DNA of 64,000 nt from JAOUEA01 sp038249195 (GTDB taxonomy: Bacteria > Actinomycetota > UBA4738 > HRBIN12), in contig JBBRWM010000005.1 of NCBI GenBank assembly GCA_038249195.1, positions 1 to 64,000 on the forward strand. The letters are read 5' to 3'. The notes under the pieces are model-generated. The model was not told where the DNA came from. It worked only from the letters and a program-made list of their open reading frames with translations, and did not search any database. Of this stretch, positions 17,257 to 25,269 are shown one piece after another; position 1 is the stretch's first letter, and each line of letters starts with the position of its first letter. Position numbers and translations under genes: made by a program.

Positions 17257-18798
17257 ATGGCTGCCTCCCGCGTCCGCCCGCACGCTCGGCTCGCTCGCGT
17301 CGCGACGGCGCTCGCCCTGATCCTGGGGGTCGCCCTCGTCCCCACCTCGGCGGGCGCGGGGCGGCGCGCCCCCTCCTCGGTGCTCAGCCTGCGATTCATG
17401 ACGTTCAACATCGAGTACGGCGGCACGGTGATCGACTTCGAGCAGATCGTGAAGGGCGTTATGCGAGCCCACGCGGACGTGGTGGGCGTGAACGAGGCCT
17501 ACTCGCACTTGCGACGGTTGGCGAAGGAGGCTGGGTACCCCTACGCGAACACGCGTCTCGACGTGATCTCGAGATATCCGCTGATCGATCCCCCCGGCGG
17601 CAACGGCCGTTACCTGTTCGTGCAGACGGCGCCGGGCAGGGTGGTGGCCGTGGGGAACATCCACCTGTCTTCGTCCGAGTACGGGCCCCGGCGCCTCCTC
17701 GACGGGTGGAGCCGCCGGCGGGTCCTGCGCAGGGAGCGGGCGCTGCGCCTCCCGGGCATCCGGCCGTTCGTGCATGCGCTGGCGCCGGTCGCGACGGCCG
17801 GGATCCCCTCGGTCGTCATGGGCGACTTCAACGCTCCCTCGATGCAGGACTACACGGCGGCCACCGTCGGCGCGCGACCGCAGAACCGGTTCCCCATCAG
17901 GTGGCCGGTGTCCGCCTACCTGCTCGGCCACGGCTACGCCGACAGCTACCGCCAGGTGTATCCGAACCCGCTCGCACGACCCGGTCTGACGTGGCCTTCC
18001 GGCCGTCCACGCTCGGCCACCAGCTGGAACCCGCGCCGTGACGCGCCGCGGGACCGGATCGACCAGATCTGGATGACGGGGCCCGCGAGCGCCACCGCGA
18101 GCGAGATCGTCGGCGAGCGGGGCGGACCCGAGGTCGACATCGGCGTTCGGCCATGGGGGAGCGACCATCGTGCGGTCGTCTCGACACTGGACGTAACCCC
18201 GGCCACGCCGCCGGTCATGGTGGCGTCCTCCCGCCGCCTGCTCGGCGTAGGCACGGATCTGACGATCACGTACCACGCGCCCGGCGCCGCGGGGGAACGG
18301 GTCGTGGTCGTCCCCCGGGGCGGGGACCCCGCAACGGACGCCCTGGAGGCCGTCCCGACGCCCGGAGGCCAGCCGGTGGACGGCTCGGTGCTCCTGCCCA
18401 CCTCATCCCTGGCCGCCGGGGCCTACGACGCCGTGCTCGTAGACGCGGCCGACGCCGCGCTGTCGCGCACCGCCTTTTGGACCCGAACCCCTGGGTCGCC
18501 GCCGGTGCTCACCACCACGAAGCATCGCTACGCCGTCGGGGCGCCGCTTCGCTTCTCCTGGACCCAGGCCCCGGGCAACCGGTTCGACTGGGTGGGCGTG
18601 TACGCGCGCGACGCGAACCCCGCCGTCGCCTCCTACGCGGGCTACGTCTACACGCGTGCCACGGTGGCCGGATCGGCGGCCTTCGACCGGCGCGCGGACC
18701 ATCGCTGGCCGCTGCCGCGAGGGCGCTACACCGCGTACTACCTCACCAACGACAGCTATCGACCCGTGGCCTCGGTCGACTTCGTGGTGCGAGGGTGA
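17257..18798 (+). CDS. secreted endonuclease/exonuclease/phosphatase-family protein
   Basis: The 513-residue protein begins with a Sec-type signal peptide (basic RVRPHARLARVA, hydrophobic ALALILGVALVP, then TSAGAG). An EEP catalytic domain follows, with MTFNIEYGG near 48, DVVGVNEAY near 74, GNIHLSSS near 132, MGDFNAPS near 187 and WGSDHRAVV near 300. These supply the metal-binding and catalytic Asn, Glu, Asp and His. Two beta-sandwich-like segments fill residues 315-513, the second rich in aromatic residues (FDWVGVYARD, YTAYYLTND). The substrate could be a phospholipid, sugar phosphate or nucleic acid. Confidence 0.82.
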   Translation: MAASRVRPHARLARVATALALILGVALVPTSAGAGRRAPSSVLSLRFMTFNIEYGGTVIDFEQIVKGVMRAHADVVGVNEAYSHLRRLAKEAGYPYANTRLDVISRYPLIDPPGGNGRYLFVQTAPGRVVAVGNIHLSSSEYGPRRLLDGWSRRRVLRRERALRLPGIRPFVHALAPVATAGIPSVVMGDFNAPSMQDYTAATVGARPQNRFPIRWPVSAYLLGHGYADSYRQVYPNPLARPGLTWPSGRPRSATSWNPRRDAPRDRIDQIWMTGPASATASEIVGERGGPEVDIGVRPWGSDHRAVVSTLDVTPATPPVMVASSRRLLGVGTDLTITYHAPGAAGERVVVVPRGGDPATDALEAVPTPGGQPVDGSVLLPTSSLAAGAYDAVLVDAADAALSRTAFWTRTPGSPPVLTTTKHRYAVGAPLRFSWTQAPGNRFDWVGVYARDANPAVASYAGYVYTRATVAGSAAFDRRADHRWPLPRGRYTAYYLTNDSYRPVASVDFVVRG

Positions 18799-18825
18799 GT
18801 TCAGCGGCGCGCGAGCCTTTCGGCG

Positions 18826-20001
18826 ATGCGCGTCCCTGATCATCGAACCGGCGGGCCGGGCGAGCTCGTGGCCATCGACCTCCCACCCGGGGAGGCCTGG
18901 CTCGAGATCGTGGGCGACCTCTGGTGGCGAGGCGTCCCGTTCTTGCCGGTGGACGTCCGCCTCAGCAGGCAGGAGCGCCGCGCCATCCTGGAACGGGCGC
19001 AGCCCACCACCGTGATGGAGCGGTTGGGGGAGACCGCCTACCCGGGACGGCGGGTGGCGGCCGAGGTGGCCGTCGTGGTGGCGACGTCGGGCACCGGCGG
19101 CGTCCCTCGGCTCGCGGAGCTGTCGCGGGCGGCCGTGACCGAGGCGGTGCAGGGCTCGGCGATCGCGCTCGGCGCGGACGAGGCCACGCCGTGGATCGCC
19201 TGCCTCACTCCTGCCCATGTCGGCGGGCTCCTGGTCCTGCTGCGCGGCGCCATCTTGGGGGCGCCCGTGATCGTGCACGAGCGATTCGACCCCGAGCGCG
19301 TGGCCGAGAGCGCCGCGGGCGGCGCGTTCGTCTCCCTCGTCCCGGCCATGGTGCGGCGGATGCTCGAGGCCGGCGTCGCCATGGACGAGCTGACGCTGCT
19401 CGTGGGCGGCGCGGCGTTGGACCCGGGCGTCGCCGCGGCTGCGCGCGCGCGTGGCGCGCGCGTGATCACGACTTACGGCATGACGGAGATGTGCGGCGGC
19501 GTGGTCTACGACGGAAGCCCGTTCGGGAACACCCAGATCCGGCTCGACCCGGACGGGGGGATCGAGCTCCGCGGCCCCACGATGATGGAGGGCTACTGCG
19601 GAGACCCCGCCGCCACCGGGGCCGCCTTCACGACGGACGGGTGGCTGCGTACCGGCGATCGGGGTGCGTTCGCGGGCGGCCGGCTCGAGGTTCTCGGGAG
19701 GGCGGACGACCTGATCCGCTCCGGCGGGGAGGCGATCTGGCCCGAGGAGGTCGAGCGGGCCCTGCAGGACCACCCCAAGGTGCGCGACATCGCGGTCGCG
19801 GGCCGCCCGCAGGCCGATTGGGGATCGGAGGTGGTGGTTTACGTGGTCCCGGCGGTCATCGACGATCCGCCGGGGATCGACGAACTACGGGCCTGGGCGT
19901 CGGAGCGGATCGCGCGCTTCAAGGCGCCGCGAGCGGTCGTGCTGGTGCCCGAGATCCCCAGAACATCCTCGGGCAAGGTGCGCCGCGCGGCCCTGGGCTG
20001 A
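18826..20001 (+). CDS. menE: o-succinylbenzoate-CoA ligase MenE
   Basis: The 391-residue ANL enzyme is compact, as many actinobacterial MenE proteins are. It has a P-loop-like VATSGTGGVPRLAELS near 85, TYGMTEMCGG near 220, RTGDRGAFAGGRLEVLGR near 278, DDLIRSGGEAIWPEEVE near 297 and the catalytic Lys in TSSGKVRRA at the C terminus. It makes o-succinylbenzoyl-CoA, the MenB substrate. It sits 28 bases after the EEP gene and lacks a clear ribosome site at ATG 18826. A general acyl-CoA ligase is the alternative, but the context favours MenE. Confidence 0.85.
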   Translation: MRVPDHRTGGPGELVAIDLPPGEAWLEIVGDLWWRGVPFLPVDVRLSRQERRAILERAQPTTVMERLGETAYPGRRVAAEVAVVVATSGTGGVPRLAELSRAAVTEAVQGSAIALGADEATPWIACLTPAHVGGLLVLLRGAILGAPVIVHERFDPERVAESAAGGAFVSLVPAMVRRMLEAGVAMDELTLLVGGAALDPGVAAAARARGARVITTYGMTEMCGGVVYDGSPFGNTQIRLDPDGGIELRGPTMMEGYCGDPAATGAAFTTDGWLRTGDRGAFAGGRLEVLGRADDLIRSGGEAIWPEEVERALQDHPKVRDIAVAGRPQADWGSEVVVYVVPAVIDDPPGIDELRAWASERIARFKAPRAVVLVPEIPRTSSGKVRRAALG

Positions 20002-20007
20002 TCGCGC

Positions 20008-20253
20008 TCAGCCCAGCTCGTGGATGAGCGCGGCGATCCGCGCCTTCGCCTGGGTGAACGTCAGCTCGGTCGAGGCCACCGGTCGGCCCGACCGACGGAG
20101 CAGGTGGTTGAGGTGCTCGGTCTGATCGGGCGTCATGGGGCCGTCGGCGTCCGCGCCGTGAGCGGACCCCGGCAGTGGCGCCAGGACCTCTCCCGCGGGC
20201 TCACCGAGCCGGTCGGAGAAGGCGAGCAGGTCGAAGGCGGGTTCGGATCCCAT
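20008..20253 (-). CDS. small DUF3072-like protein
   Basis: The 81-residue acidic protein has a C-terminal half (MTPDQTEHLNHLLRRSG, then LTFTQAKARIAALIHELG) with the spacing of the DUF3072 motif, a short helical element seen in actinobacteria and others. The N-terminal half is low in conserved features. The start at 20253 has no clear ribosome site. Its 3' end faces menE with only 6 bases between stops. Confidence 0.55.
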   Translation of the reverse strand: MGSEPAFDLLAFSDRLGEPAGEVLAPLPGSAHGADADGPMTPDQTEHLNHLLRRSGRPVASTELTFTQAKARIAALIHELG

Positions 20254-20296
20254 GGGTTGATCATCGGCTCAGCTGACCCTGGGGTTGACTGCCGCA

Positions 20297-20400
20297 CACA
20301 AGGAAAGAGCCCGAGTCCGGGAGGGGTGGACTCGGGCTCTTCGCTTGTCCGGAGCCCCCGAGGGGGTGGGGGCTCCGACGGTGGATCGTCGCCGGGCGGG
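20297..20400 (-). ncRNA. candidate 6C-like small RNA (two C-rich-loop hairpins)
   Basis: Read on the minus strand, two hairpins follow each other 9 bases apart. The first has a 9-bp stem (GGAGCCCCC/GGGGGCTCC, 20351-20376) with loop ACCCCCTC. The second has a 14-bp stem (AAGAGCCCGAGTCC/GGACTCGGGCTCTT, 20305-20341) with loop ACCCCTCCC, then TTTCCTTG. Paired stems with C-rich loops, the second acting as terminator, are the hallmark of the actinobacterial 6C RNA. The 5' end is not located. The alternative is a plain double terminator for the regulator/kinase operon. Confidence 0.45.
20305..20341 (-). terminator. strong rho-independent terminator
   Basis: A perfect 14-bp stem with a 9-base loop is followed on the minus strand by TTTCCTTG. 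It lies downstream of the response regulator gene (20510-21187) and would end that operon or the candidate small RNA. Confidence 0.75.
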
Positions 20401-20509
20401 CCGCCGAGGGGGTGGTGTCCCGCCTGTCTTGGGGAGGTAACGGCATCCGGGCGTCGTGGCTGCATACCCGCTCTCGGGTAAGTCCGGGGGTCGCAGGACG
20501 ATGCCCCGC
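20377..20509. other. noncoding stretch with further stem-loops
   Basis: No coding frame is convincing here. Visible pairs are TACCCG/CGGGTA (20465-20480, 4-base loop), GTCC/GGAC (20482-20499) and an outer GGCATC/GATGCC closing both. This might be 3'-UTR structure of the regulator mRNA or the body of a small RNA. Confidence 0.35.
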
Positions 20510-21187
20510 TCAGACCGTGATCGCGCCGTGCTTCACGGCGAAGGCGACCGCCTCGAGCTTCGAGTGCACCCGCAGCTTGCCGAGGATGTTCCGCACGTGG
20601 GTCTGCACGGTCTGCGGGCTGATGAAGAGCTTCGAGGCGATGTCGTCGTTGCGCATGCCTTCGGCCAGCAGCTGCAGGATCTCTCGCTCCCGGTCGGTGA
20701 GGTCGTTCAGGAGCATCTGCGCGTCTCGCTGTTCCGCGCGCTCGCGGGCGACCTGCGCGAGCAGGCGCGTGAGCGTGCCGGGGTCGATCAGGACCTCACC
20801 GTCGGCGGCCGCCTTGGCGGCTGAGAGCAGCTCTTCCGCCGCCTCGTCCTTGCCCAGGAACCCCGAGGCGCCCGCCTCCACGGCCTCGACCATGAGCCGG
20901 TCGTCGTCGTGCGCGGTCATGATCACGACCTTGGTGGAAGGAGAGACCTCCTTGATCTTGCGGGTGGCGTCGATGCCGGACATCCCGCCGCCCTTGAACA
21001 TGATGTCCATGAGCACGACGTCGGGCAGGTGCTCGGTGCACAGCTCGATCGCCGTCTCCGGGTCGTGCACGGGGGCCGTGACCAGCTGCAACGTCTCGTC
21101 CAGGCCCACGACGGTGGCGAGGGCATCGGTGAGGATCTTATGGTCGTCGCAGATCAACAACGTGACGCGGCGTGCTTTGTCTCCCAC
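20510..21187 (-). CDS. NarL-family response regulator
   Basis: The 225-residue protein has a receiver domain (D14-D15, phospho-acceptor D61 in VVLMD, Lys near 115) and a C-terminal LuxR-type helix-turn-helix (LTDREREILQLLAEGMRN near 155, then TVQTHVRNILGKL). Its receiver contains a glycine-rich insertion after the phospho-Asp (FKGGGMSG). GTG 21187 follows the kinase stop by 4 bases, with GAGGGG nearby. The two should act as one system, although the kinase is of the HisKA rather than the HisKA_3 type. Confidence 0.9.
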   Translation of the reverse strand: MGDKARRVTLLICDDHKILTDALATVVGLDETLQLVTAPVHDPETAIELCTEHLPDVVLMDIMFKGGGMSGIDATRKIKEVSPSTKVVIMTAHDDDRLMVEAVEAGASGFLGKDEAAEELLSAAKAAADGEVLIDPGTLTRLLAQVARERAEQRDAQMLLNDLTDREREILQLLAEGMRNDDIASKLFISPQTVQTHVRNILGKLRVHSKLEAVAFAVKHGAITV

Positions 21188-21191
21188 CCGC

Positions 21192-22745
21192 CTACCCCTC
21201 AGCCGGGAGCCGAACGCGGAGCATCGTACCGCCGTCCGGCTCGCCCTCTACGGATATCTCCCCCGAGTGTTCGGCAATCAGGCCCCTGCAGATGAAGAGC
21301 CCGAGCCCGGTTCCCGGCCGCTCTTCGTAGCCGGGAGGGCGCCAGTTGGGGAACTTCTCGAACACGTGTTCGCGCTCACCGGCGGGGATCCCCGAGCCGC
21401 GGTCGGCGATCTCGACCACGGCCGCCCGCCCCTCGCGGTAGGTGCGAACCCGGATGCTCTGCCCCGGCGGGGAGTATTTCGCGGCGTTGTCCACCAGCTG
21501 ACGGACGACCTCGGCCAGGCGGGTGCGGTCGGCGCTCACCACGATTTCGGCCTCCGCATCCACGTCCACGCGGCCCTCCGCCGCGCCGACCGCCTCCACG
21601 CCGGCCCGCACGACCGCCTCGAGATCCTGGGGCATCAGGCTGAGCCGCAGCGACCCGGCGTCGATCTTCAGCGCGAGCGACATCTGGTCCACGGTGCCCA
21701 TCAAGCGCCGCGATTCCTGCTCGATCATGCCGAGGAACTCCCTGCGCTCGTCGTCGGAGAGCCGGTCGTAGTTCGCGAGGGACGTGCCGGCGATGCCCCG
21801 CACGGTCGCGGCCGGTCCGCGGACCTCGTGCGCGATCATGGAGGCGATCTCCGCCCGCCCGCCGAGCACTTCCTCCGCCCTGTCGGTGGTCCGCCGCTGA
21901 CGCGATGCTGCGGTGCGCTGGTCGATGAGCAGGCCCACGAACACGAGGGCGGGGATCACCACGCCGAGCAGGTCGCCGGGCTGGACGAACAGCGTCCCCG
22001 GGGTGGGGTGAAGGGCCACGACGATCGCGAGGGACGCGGCGAGCAGGTAGGCGACGGTGAGCCAGGCGCGCGAGGGACGAACGCCGAAGCGCGCGCCCCA
22101 GGTCCGCGCGGCCGCCAGCACGGCCAGCCCGGTGACCGTCAGGGCGAACACCCACCCGAGGATCCCCAGATCGACCGGCGCGATCGTCCGGGCGAACCTG
22201 CCCCCGGCCGCCCGGAGGGCGAGCCACAGGAGCAGCAGGTCCGCGGCCCCCAGCATCGCGATGCTTCCCCCCAGCACGGTGAGCGGGGATACCGGCGCCC
22301 GGCCCCGCCGGTCTTCCCACGGCGAGCCCAGCACGAGGAGCGAGCAGGCGAGGATCCATCCCACCTGCCACGCGTACACGCCGGCAGCGCCCGTCGCTCC
22401 GTTCACGCGCACGCCGACCCGCGCGATCTCGGGGACCTGGTCGCCGCTCAAGATCCCGAAGAAGCCGAGCCGGTCGTTCGCGAGGGGCCAGCCAACCCCG
22501 AAGAGCGCGCCTTGGACGGCGAGCACGGCGAACGCCGCCGCCACGAAGAGATCGCGCGGGTCGCGGCCCGCCCGGTAGCGCGTCCACGACAGGGCCGCCA
22601 CCGCGAGGCATCCGATGGCGGCCGCTCCCGCGACCGCGAGCGTGGTGAAGTCGCTCTTGCCGGGGACGCTCACCAGGGCCGTGAACGCGGCTGCCCCGGC
22701 CACGAGGGCCGCGAAGGATGCCCAGCGGCCGCGGGTGGGTCCCAT
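21192..22745 (-). CDS. membrane sensor histidine kinase (HisKA type)
   Basis: The 517-residue protein has about seven membrane helices (residues 8-240), then a classical HisKA domain with the acceptor His near 306 in IAHEVRGPA, and a HATPase domain with QLVDNAAKYSPPG near 420, EIADRGSGIP near 447 and GTGLGLFICRGL near 478. It has no PAS or HAMP domain. It resembles PhoR-like kinases but is co-transcribed with a NarL-type regulator. ATG 22745 has a TACACT box 7 bases upstream. The signal is unknown. Confidence 0.88.
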   Translation of the reverse strand: MGPTRGRWASFAALVAGAAAFTALVSVPGKSDFTTLAVAGAAAIGCLAVAALSWTRYRAGRDPRDLFVAAAFAVLAVQGALFGVGWPLANDRLGFFGILSGDQVPEIARVGVRVNGATGAAGVYAWQVGWILACSLLVLGSPWEDRRGRAPVSPLTVLGGSIAMLGAADLLLLWLALRAAGGRFARTIAPVDLGILGWVFALTVTGLAVLAAARTWGARFGVRPSRAWLTVAYLLAASLAIVVALHPTPGTLFVQPGDLLGVVIPALVFVGLLIDQRTAASRQRRTTDRAEEVLGGRAEIASMIAHEVRGPAATVRGIAGTSLANYDRLSDDERREFLGMIEQESRRLMGTVDQMSLALKIDAGSLRLSLMPQDLEAVVRAGVEAVGAAEGRVDVDAEAEIVVSADRTRLAEVVRQLVDNAAKYSPPGQSIRVRTYREGRAAVVEIADRGSGIPAGEREHVFEKFPNWRPPGYEERPGTGLGLFICRGLIAEHSGEISVEGEPDGGTMLRVRLPAEG

Positions 22746-22752
22746 ACGCGCG

Positions 22753-22758
22753 AGTGTA
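22753..22758 (-). promoter_or_regulatory. -10 box TACACT, 7 nt before ATG 22745
   Basis: TACACT on the minus strand precedes the kinase start by 7 bases without a Shine-Dalgarno, so the operon probably starts as a leaderless mRNA. Confidence 0.55.
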
Positions 22759-22800
22759 GGGCCGGCCCGTCCGCCTCCCGGGATTTGCTCGCGCGACGCC

Positions 22801-23586
22801 CTACCGGTAGCTGTGGTCGTCGTCGGGGAACGTTCCGACCGCCACGTCGTCGCTGAACGAGCGAACGGCCTCGGTCATCACCGCGCGCAGGTTCGCGTAG
22901 GCCTTCGCGAACCGCGGCGGACGCTCCGTGAGCCCGAGGAGATCGTTGATGACCAGGACCTGCGCGTCGCAGGCCGGGCCGGCGCCGATCCCGATCGTAG
23001 GGATCTGGACCGAGGCTGAGATCTCGCCGGCGAGCTCGGAGGGCATCGCCTCGAGCACGATCGAGAACGAGCCCGCCTTCTCGAGCTGCTGTGCCTGCTC
23101 CAGCACGCCTTGCGCGGCCTCGCCGCGGCCCTGGACGCGATACCCACCCAGCCCGTGCACCGACTGCGGCGTCAGGCCCACGTGCGCCATCACAGGGATG
23201 CCGATCTCCACGAGCCGGTGAACGAGGTCGATCTGCGGGCCCTCGAGCTTCACCGCATGCGCACCGCCTTCCTTGATCATGCGCCCGGCATTGCGCACCC
23301 CGTCCTCCAAGGATGCCTGGTAGGACATGAACGGGAGGTCCCCCACGACCAGGGCCTGGGAGGCGCCTCGCGCGACGGCCTTCACGTGGTGCAGCATCTC
23401 GTCCATGGTCACGGGGAGCTCGTTCGGGTAGCCCAGGACGTTGCGCCCGACGGAATCGCCCACGAGCAGCACGGGGATCCCGGCGGCGTCCAGGATCTGG
23501 GCGGTGGGATGGTCGTAGGCGGTCAGCATGGCGAAGCGCCTGCCCTCCGCCTTCCAAGCTCGCAGGTCGTGGATCGAAACGGTCAT
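22801..23586 (-). CDS. panB: 3-methyl-2-oxobutanoate hydroxymethyltransferase
   Basis: The 261-residue TIM-barrel enzyme makes ketopantoate from alpha-ketoisovalerate and methylene-THF, the first step toward pantothenate and CoA. Family motifs are MLTAYDHPTAQILDAAGI near 20, LLVGDSVGRNVLGY near 40, VVGDLPFMSYQ near 80, VKLEGP near 113, MAHVGLTPQS near 134 and IGIGAGPACDAQVLVINDLL near 200. ATG 23586 is chosen because GAGGAGG lies 8 bases upstream; the frame continues open beyond it. It is divergent from a LacI-type regulator. Confidence 0.95.
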   Translation of the reverse strand: MTVSIHDLRAWKAEGRRFAMLTAYDHPTAQILDAAGIPVLLVGDSVGRNVLGYPNELPVTMDEMLHHVKAVARGASQALVVGDLPFMSYQASLEDGVRNAGRMIKEGGAHAVKLEGPQIDLVHRLVEIGIPVMAHVGLTPQSVHGLGGYRVQGRGEAAQGVLEQAQQLEKAGSFSIVLEAMPSELAGEISASVQIPTIGIGAGPACDAQVLVINDLLGLTERPPRFAKAYANLRAVMTEAVRSFSDDVAVGTFPDDDHSYR

Positions 23587-23653
23587 CGCTCGCGCCTCCT
23601 CAGAAGTGCACGGCCTGTTCGTCTCCGGGAGTCTACCCGCGTGCCCGGAAACG

Positions 23654-23663
23654 ATACCGGTAT
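23654..23663 (+). promoter_or_regulatory. palindrome ATACCGGTAT overlapping the lacI-type -10
   Basis: A perfect 10-base palindrome with the central CG typical of LacI-family operators runs into the -10 box TATGCT (23661-23666) of the LacI-type gene. It would let the protein repress itself, and lies 68 bases from the divergent panB start. Confidence 0.45.
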
Positions 23664-23666
23664 GCT
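23661..23666 (+). promoter_or_regulatory. -10 box TATGCT, 8 nt before ATG 23675
   Basis: TATGCT lies 8 bases before the start codon of the LacI-type regulator; no Shine-Dalgarno intervenes. Confidence 0.55.
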
Positions 23667-23674
23667 CCGCCGCG

Positions 23675-24679
23675 ATGGGCGCGGGCGGGGTGGGGATCAA
23701 GGACGTGGCGCGCGCGGCCGGGGTTTCCACCACGACGGTGTCTCACGCGTTGTCGGGCAAAGGCCGGCTGCCGGAGGCGACGAGGCAACGGGTGCGCGGC
23801 ATCGCGCTCGAGATGGGGTATCGCCCGAGCGCCGTGGCCCGCGGGCTCGCCGCGGGCCGGACCGGGGTCCTGGGGATCGCGTTCTCGGTCCCCGACGCGA
23901 TCAGCACCGGCTTCCTCGACATCTCCTGGTACATGGCGATCGTCAACGCGGCGACGCAGCGCGCCATGCGCGACGGATACGCGCTCGTGGTGGTCCCGCC
24001 GGTCGCGGGGCCGCAGGTGTGGGCCCGGCTGCCGCTGGACGGCACCATCGTGGTGGAGCCGATCGCCGAGGATCCGAACCTGCCCGAGATCGCGGCCCAC
24101 GGCGTGCGCCTCGTTTCGATCGGCCGGGCGCCCGGCGTCGCCGGCTCCTGGGTGGACAACGACAACGCCGCCGCGGTCCTCGAGGTCCTCGATCACCTGC
24201 GTGAGCGCGGTGCCCGTCGGGTGGCGCTGGCCTCGGCGTCGTGGCCCACCACCTGGCATGACGCGGCGCTCGCCGCCTACCGCGACTGGTGTTCGGCCCA
24301 CGGCGTCGCCCCCGTGATCGTCGAGGTCACCGACCTCGCGACCGCGCGCTCGGATCTGGAGGACCTGCTCGAGGGCCGCGACCGTCCCGACGCGGTCTTC
24401 TCGCTTTACGAATCGCTCGGCAGCGCGCTCAGCGAGCTCGCACGCGAACGAGGCCTCCGGGTGCCCGAGGACCTTCTGCTCGCAGCCGCCGGCGATGACG
24501 GATCCGGGTTGGGATGCCGTCCGGCGCTGTCCACCATCGACTTCGATCCCGGCGCTCTGGGCGAGGAGGCTGCCGGCATGCTGATCGATCTGGTGCTGGG
24601 GCGAGGATCCCCCGATCGCTCGCGCCTCATCCCCGCGACGTTCGTGCAACGCGGTTCGAGCGCCGGTCTCGCCCCTTGA
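23675..24679 (+). CDS. LacI-family transcriptional regulator
   Basis: The 334-residue repressor has an N-terminal LacI helix-turn-helix (IKDVARAAGVSTTTVSHALS at 8-27), the hinge helix ending MGYRPSAVARGLAAGRTGVLG (about 50-70), and a periplasmic-binding-protein-like ligand domain to the C terminus. Such proteins usually sense sugars or nucleosides. No transporter or catabolic gene is adjacent, so the target is unknown. The frame is open upstream but ATG 23675 carries the family N terminus and a -10 box at 8 bases. Confidence 0.92.
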   Translation: MGAGGVGIKDVARAAGVSTTTVSHALSGKGRLPEATRQRVRGIALEMGYRPSAVARGLAAGRTGVLGIAFSVPDAISTGFLDISWYMAIVNAATQRAMRDGYALVVVPPVAGPQVWARLPLDGTIVVEPIAEDPNLPEIAAHGVRLVSIGRAPGVAGSWVDNDNAAAVLEVLDHLRERGARRVALASASWPTTWHDAALAAYRDWCSAHGVAPVIVEVTDLATARSDLEDLLEGRDRPDAVFSLYESLGSALSELARERGLRVPEDLLLAAAGDDGSGLGCRPALSTIDFDPGALGEEAAGMLIDLVLGRGSPDRSRLIPATFVQRGSSAGLAP

Positions 24680-24693
24680 CGTGCAGGTGACGC

Positions 24694-24716
24694 CCGAGGC
24701 CCGTGTCACCCCTCGG
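24694..24716 (+). terminator. weak hairpin after the lacI-type gene
   Basis: CCGAGG (24694-24699) pairs with CCTCGG (24711-24716) over an 11-base loop. There is no clear T run, so it is only a tentative terminator. Confidence 0.3.
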
Positions 24717-24739
24717 TGCTAGCGTCGATGGCGTTGCCG

Positions 24740-24745
24740 TACACT
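24740..24745 (+). promoter_or_regulatory. -10 box TACACT for the rpsF operon
   Basis: TACACT lies 71 bases before the rpsF start and would give a leader of about 65 bases. That leader contains CCCTC/GAGGG (24772-24787) and GGGC/GCCC (24787-24800) stems just before the Shine-Dalgarno, which might regulate translation. Confidence 0.4.
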
Positions 24746-24815
24746 GCTGGACGACCCTCATCCCTTCTGCTCCCTCTCATCCGAGGGGGCCGTCTAGCCC
24801 AGAGGAGGTGAACGA

Positions 24816-25229
24816 TTGAGGGAGTACGAGATCATGCTCATCCTGCCCGCCGAGGCCGACGAGTCCGTCGTGTCCACGGCGGTCGACCGCATCGCCAAGG
24901 TGGCCGGCGCCGCCGAGGGCGAGGTATCCAACATCGACCGCTGGGGCCGGCGGCGCTTCGCCTACGAGCTGCAGCACCTGAACGAGGGCTACTACGTGGT
25001 GGTGAACTTCACCGCCGAACCCTCGGCACTAAGCGAGCTGGAGCGCGTCTTGAACCTGGCCGACGAGGTCATCCGCTTCAAGGTGATCCTCCCGCCCGCG
25101 AAGAAGGCCCCAAAGGACCAGAAGGACGACCGGACGAAGGACCCAACGAAGGACCAAACGAAGGACCAAACGAAGGACCAGGAGCAGGGAGCCCGAGAAG
25201 AGTCCGCTGCTTCCCCCGCTCCGGCCTGA
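24816..25229 (+). CDS. rpsF: 30S ribosomal protein S6
   Basis: The 137-residue protein carries the S6 fold: REYEIMLILPAEADESVV at the start, WGRRRFAYELQHLNEGYYVV near 46 and a third strand ending VIRFKVILPP. The core is about 95 residues. A C-terminal tail of about 40 residues contains four TKD[PQ] repeats and ends ASPAPA. It starts at TTG 24816 with AGAGGAGGTG upstream. It heads the rpsF-ssb-rpsR-rplI cluster; S6 and S18 pair on the 30S platform. Confidence 0.97.
   Translation: MREYEIMLILPAEADESVVSTAVDRIAKVAGAAEGEVSNIDRWGRRRFAYELQHLNEGYYVVVNFTAEPSALSELERVLNLADEVIRFKVILPPAKKAPKDQKDDRTKDPTKDQTKDQTKDQEQGAREESAASPAPA
25134..25181 (+). repeat. 12-bp tandem repeat x4 in the rpsF tail
   Basis: Four units of acgaaggaccNN run head to tail (25134, 25146, 25158, 25170). 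Units 2 and 3 are identical; units 1 and 4 differ at the last two positions. They encode TKDP-TKDQ-TKDQ-TKDQ in frame. Confidence 0.9.
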
Positions 25230-25269
25230 GGGCCGGTGCGCGCACCGAACGAGGAGACGTGACGCCGAT

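Noticed and set aside
20008..23586. Mobile or horizontally acquired island
   Set aside because: Base composition and codon use match the flanks, and no integrase, transposase, tRNA-adjacent direct repeats or phage genes are present.
24676..24681. TTGACG as -35 hexamer for rpsF
   Set aside because: It lies at the lacI-type stop codon and the TACACT box is 58 bases away, far outside promoter spacing.
24740..24815. S6:S18-binding leader RNA before rpsF
   Set aside because: Two small stems are visible but I cannot match them to the known motif by eye; a covariance-model search would be needed.
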